Below, one piece after another: positions 5,962 to 7,496 of a DNA stretch of 7,496 nucleotides; the stretch's first letter is position 1; each line of letters starts with the position of its first letter. The stretch is from assembly GCA_002352705.1 (NCBI GenBank), contig DEIW01000014.1, positions 1 to 7,496 on the forward strand, given 5' to 3'. The notes under the pieces are model-generated. The model saw only the letters and a program-made list of their open reading frames with translations. It made no database searches and was not told the DNA's origin. The DNA comes from Bacteroidales bacterium UBA2764. GTDB taxonomy: Bacteria; Bacteroidota; Bacteroidia; Bacteroidales; Paludibacteraceae. The position numbers and the translations under genes are program-made.

Positions 5962-6572
5962 TCACATTCATAAAGACTATATTACAGCGTCTTTACCCAT
6001 ACGGAGAGTGCCGTGTGGGTAAGGCGGTGTATTTGACTTTTGATGACGGACCTATCCCCGAGGTGACACCCGGCGTGCTGGATATTCTGGCTCGATATGG
6101 CGTGAAAGCCACATTTTTTATGGTAGGGGAAAATATAGACAAACATCCCGATGTTTTCCGCCGGGTGTTAGAGGAAGGTCATACGGTAGCCAACCATAGT
6201 TATAATCACATCAAAGGTTTTCGCTATACCACATCGGCGTATTTAGCCAATGTATCCAAATGTCAAGACGCGATAGAGCGTCATGGTGGTCAGACCCGGC
6301 TTTTCCGTCCGCCTTACGGCAGGACGTTTTGGTGGCAGCGCCGCGCATTAGTAGAGCGAGGCTATCGTATCATCCTATGGGATGTCCTGACACGAGACTA
6401 TAACCCGAGGCGGACTCCGGAAGAGATGTTATCGCAAGTCAAACGAGAGACACGCCCGGGGTCGATTATCAATTTCCATGACTCGCTCAAATCGAACGAA
6501 CGTATGTTAAAGGTGCTGCCCCGAGTTATCGAATGGCTACAAAAAGAGGGCTATGAAATCAAAGCCCTCTGA
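5955..6572 (+). CDS. Polysaccharide deacetylase family protein (NodB homology domain, CE4)
   Basis: A 205-residue metal-dependent deacetylase of carbohydrate esterase family 4, the family that removes N-acetyl groups from chitooligosaccharides, peptidoglycan or related glycans. All five NodB motifs are visible: TFDDGP (28-33, base Asp30 and metal ligand Asp31), HSYNH (metal ligands His81 and His85), RPPYG (118-122), LWD (141-143) and NFHDS with His175. The protein is little more than the catalytic domain. The N-terminus (MVITFIKTILQRLYPYG) is only mildly hydrophobic and no convincing signal peptide is seen, so location is uncertain. ATG 5955 overlaps the kinase stop by 7 bp, implying coupling. 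An amino-sugar role alongside the permease and kinase is inference; cell-wall modification is the main alternative. Confidence 0.92.
   Translation: MVITFIKTILQRLYPYGECRVGKAVYLTFDDGPIPEVTPGVLDILARYGVKATFFMVGENIDKHPDVFRRVLEEGHTVANHSYNHIKGFRYTTSAYLANVSKCQDAIERHGGQTRLFRPPYGRTFWWQRRALVERGYRIILWDVLTRDYNPRRTPEEMLSQVKRETRPGSIINFHDSLKSNERMLKVLPRVIEWLQKEGYEIKAL
6541..6570 (-). terminator. Predicted intrinsic terminator of panB inside the deacetylase gene
   Basis: AGAGGGCT (6545-6552) and AGCCCTCT (6563-6570) form a perfect 8-bp stem with a 10-nt loop. Read on the minus strand the stem ends in a run of five T (6545-6541), while on the plus strand no T run follows, so it suits only leftward transcription. 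It lies about 75 nt past the panB stop and overlaps the last codons and first base of the stop of the deacetylase gene. Confidence 0.7.
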
Positions 6573-6595
6573 ACGAATATAGGAAGATTATTTAT

Positions 6596-6634
6596 CAGTA
6601 GCTTTCCTCATCTGAAGGGAAGCTGCTGTTTTTT
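6596..6634 (+). terminator. Intrinsic terminator of the rightward gene block
   Basis: Bases 6596-6608 pair with 6616-6628 to form a 13-bp stem with two G-U pairs and a 7-nt loop, followed immediately by six T (6629-6634). It starts 23 bp after the deacetylase stop. A second, mutually exclusive hairpin (GCTGT 6625-6629 with ACAGC 6635-6639) overlaps its end. Confidence 0.88.
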
Positions 6635-6645
6635 ACAGCGTCAAT

Positions 6646-7410
6646 CTAATTACCGACAGCTGTTTTTACATCTCCTGCAAGCGCAGCAAAATGGCGGAGG
6701 AACTTAGGCTTGAATCCTTGATTGAGTCCTAACATATCATGCAAAACGAGTACTTGACCGTCGCATTTATTGCCGGCTCCGATACCTATCACCGGGCAAC
6801 TTACTTCCTTGGTTACCTTCTCGGCTAATGCTGCAGGAATCTTCTCTAAGGTAATAGCGAAACATCCCGCTTCATCCAGCATTTTGGCATCGTGCAATAG
6901 TTTCTCTGCCTCTTTTTCCTCTTTTGCACGCAGTCCGTATCCCCCGAACTGGTTTACGCTTTGCGGAGTGAGTCCAAGGTGTCCCATTACGGGCACGCCG
7001 ATTTGTATCATGTGCCTGATAGCCGGGAGTATTTCCTCTCCTCCCTCTATCTTCACTGCGTCACACCCACTCTCTTTGAGAATTTTTATAGCATTCCGGA
7101 CAGCGTCTTCTTCGCTCACTTGATAGCTGCCGAACGGCATGTCACACACAACAAGTGCGTGTTGCGCAGCACGAACTACACCTTTGGTAAGGAAAATCAT
7201 TTCGTCAACCGTAATAGGAAGCGTATATTGGTTACCGCACACAACATTGCTGGCGCTGTCGCCCACGAGGAGCATATCTATTCCCGCTTCGTCTACAAGT
7301 GAAGCCAAAGTAAAATCATAACTGGTGAGCATAGCGATTTTCTCACCGGAAGCCTTCATCTGACGCAATTTAGCAGTTGTCATCCGGCTATTTTGAACAT
7401 GTACTGACAT
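6646..7410 (-). CDS. panB: 3-methyl-2-oxobutanoate hydroxymethyltransferase (ketopantoate hydroxymethyltransferase)
   Basis: A 254-residue cytoplasmic enzyme that transfers a hydroxymethyl group from 5,10-methylenetetrahydrofolate to 2-oxoisovalerate, forming ketopantoate, the first committed step of pantothenate and coenzyme A synthesis. Family motifs are complete: TSYDFTLASLVDEAGID (29-45), VGDS with metal ligand Asp51, CDMPFGSY with Asp90, KIEGG (120-124), MGHLGLTPQS (142-151), LEKIP with catalytic Glu189 and PVIGIGAG (206-213). Length is close to the E. coli enzyme (264). The stop is TAG at 6648-6646. The start ATG 7410 sits about 46 nt after the predicted transcription start at 7456-7458. 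No panC or panD is adjacent in the window, so it appears to be transcribed alone and converges on the deacetylase gene. Confidence 0.97.
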   Translation of the reverse strand: MSVHVQNSRMTTAKLRQMKASGEKIAMLTSYDFTLASLVDEAGIDMLLVGDSASNVVCGNQYTLPITVDEMIFLTKGVVRAAQHALVVCDMPFGSYQVSEEDAVRNAIKILKESGCDAVKIEGGEEILPAIRHMIQIGVPVMGHLGLTPQSVNQFGGYGLRAKEEKEAEKLLHDAKMLDEAGCFAITLEKIPAALAEKVTKEVSCPVIGIGAGNKCDGQVLVLHDMLGLNQGFKPKFLRHFAALAGDVKTAVGN

Positions 7411-7415
7411 AAAAT

Positions 7416-7442
7416 ATTTATGATTTATTCATTTACGATTTA
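7416..7442 (-). repeat. Imperfect 15-bp tandem repeat in the panB leader
   Basis: ATTTAYGATTTA occurs at 7416-7427 and at 7431-7442 (plus-strand reading), a period of 15 bp with one difference. It lies between the promoter and the panB start, so it would be in the 5' leader. There is no sign of a ribosome-binding sequence within it. Confidence 0.6.
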
Positions 7443-7462
7443 CCATTTTGCAAAAACGGGTG

Positions 7463-7493
7463 CAAAATTACTGTTTTTTTTGGATATATGCAA
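7463..7493 (-). promoter_or_regulatory. Bacteroidota-type promoter of panB
   Basis: On the minus strand TTG (7493-7491) is followed after exactly 20 bp by TAATTTTG (7470-7463). The spacer reads CATATATCC, eight A, CAG, nearly the same as in the promoter at 192-222. The predicted start is about 7456-7458. A short palindrome TTTTGCAAAA (7446-7455) directly follows the start and could bind a regulator, but nothing else supports that. Confidence 0.85.
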
Positions 7494-7496
7494 AAA

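Noticed and set aside
1..7496. CRISPR array, tRNA, rRNA, insertion sequence or attachment site
   Set aside because: No regularly spaced repeats, cloverleaf, transposase or terminal inverted repeats with target duplication could be found on either strand.

Overview
The window looks like chromosomal DNA of a Bacteroidota species, most likely in or near the Bacteroidales. The main evidence is three promoters of the Bacteroidota type (TTG at about -33, TAnnTTTG at about -7), A-rich leaders without strong Shine-Dalgarno sequences, a periplasmic-type dipeptidyl peptidase IV, an FHS-family sugar permease paired with a ROK kinase, and a secreted protein ending in a GRK-type tail resembling Bacteroidales secretion tails. 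The genus cannot be named from the sequence alone.

Layout. At the left edge only the first 13 codons of a leftward gene are present (39 to 1), with its promoter at 132-162. A divergent promoter at 192-222 drives the rightward block. That block contains a secreted protein of unknown function with an InlB/Flg_new-like repeat (285-1565), a dipeptidyl peptidase IV of family S9B (1568-3649), an 84-bp spacer with an imperfect inverted repeat, an FHS/GluP-FucP-like sugar permease (3734-5002), a ROK sugar kinase (5005-5961), and a NodB-type polysaccharide deacetylase (5955-6572). A strong intrinsic terminator at 6596-6634 closes the block. On the other strand panB (7410 to 6646) converges on it, with its own promoter at 7463-7493 at the right edge.

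How the genes work together. The secreted protein and the peptidase are 2 bp apart and probably form one envelope or secretory unit. The permease, kinase and deacetylase are 2 bp apart or overlapping and look like a sugar or amino-sugar uptake and phosphorylation set with a deacetylase attached. Because no internal promoter is visible in 3650-3733, all five may share one transcript. PanB (first step of pantothenate synthesis) is a separate monocistronic unit.

What is unusual. No wholly new system is visible; the genes are mostly familiar. The noteworthy signals are non-coding or small-scale. The three promoters share not only their boxes but also an exactly 20-bp spacer with a conserved interior. 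Short 7-8 bp (and one 15-bp) tandem repeats sit at gene boundaries and inside the peptidase gene, and in two places a change in copy number would alter the reading frame; loss of one unit at 1549-1564 would fuse the first two genes. A GC-rich hairpin resembling a dispersed repeat lies in frame inside the peptidase gene. The convergent pair has interlocked terminators, with the predicted panB terminator lying inside the last codons of the deacetylase gene.
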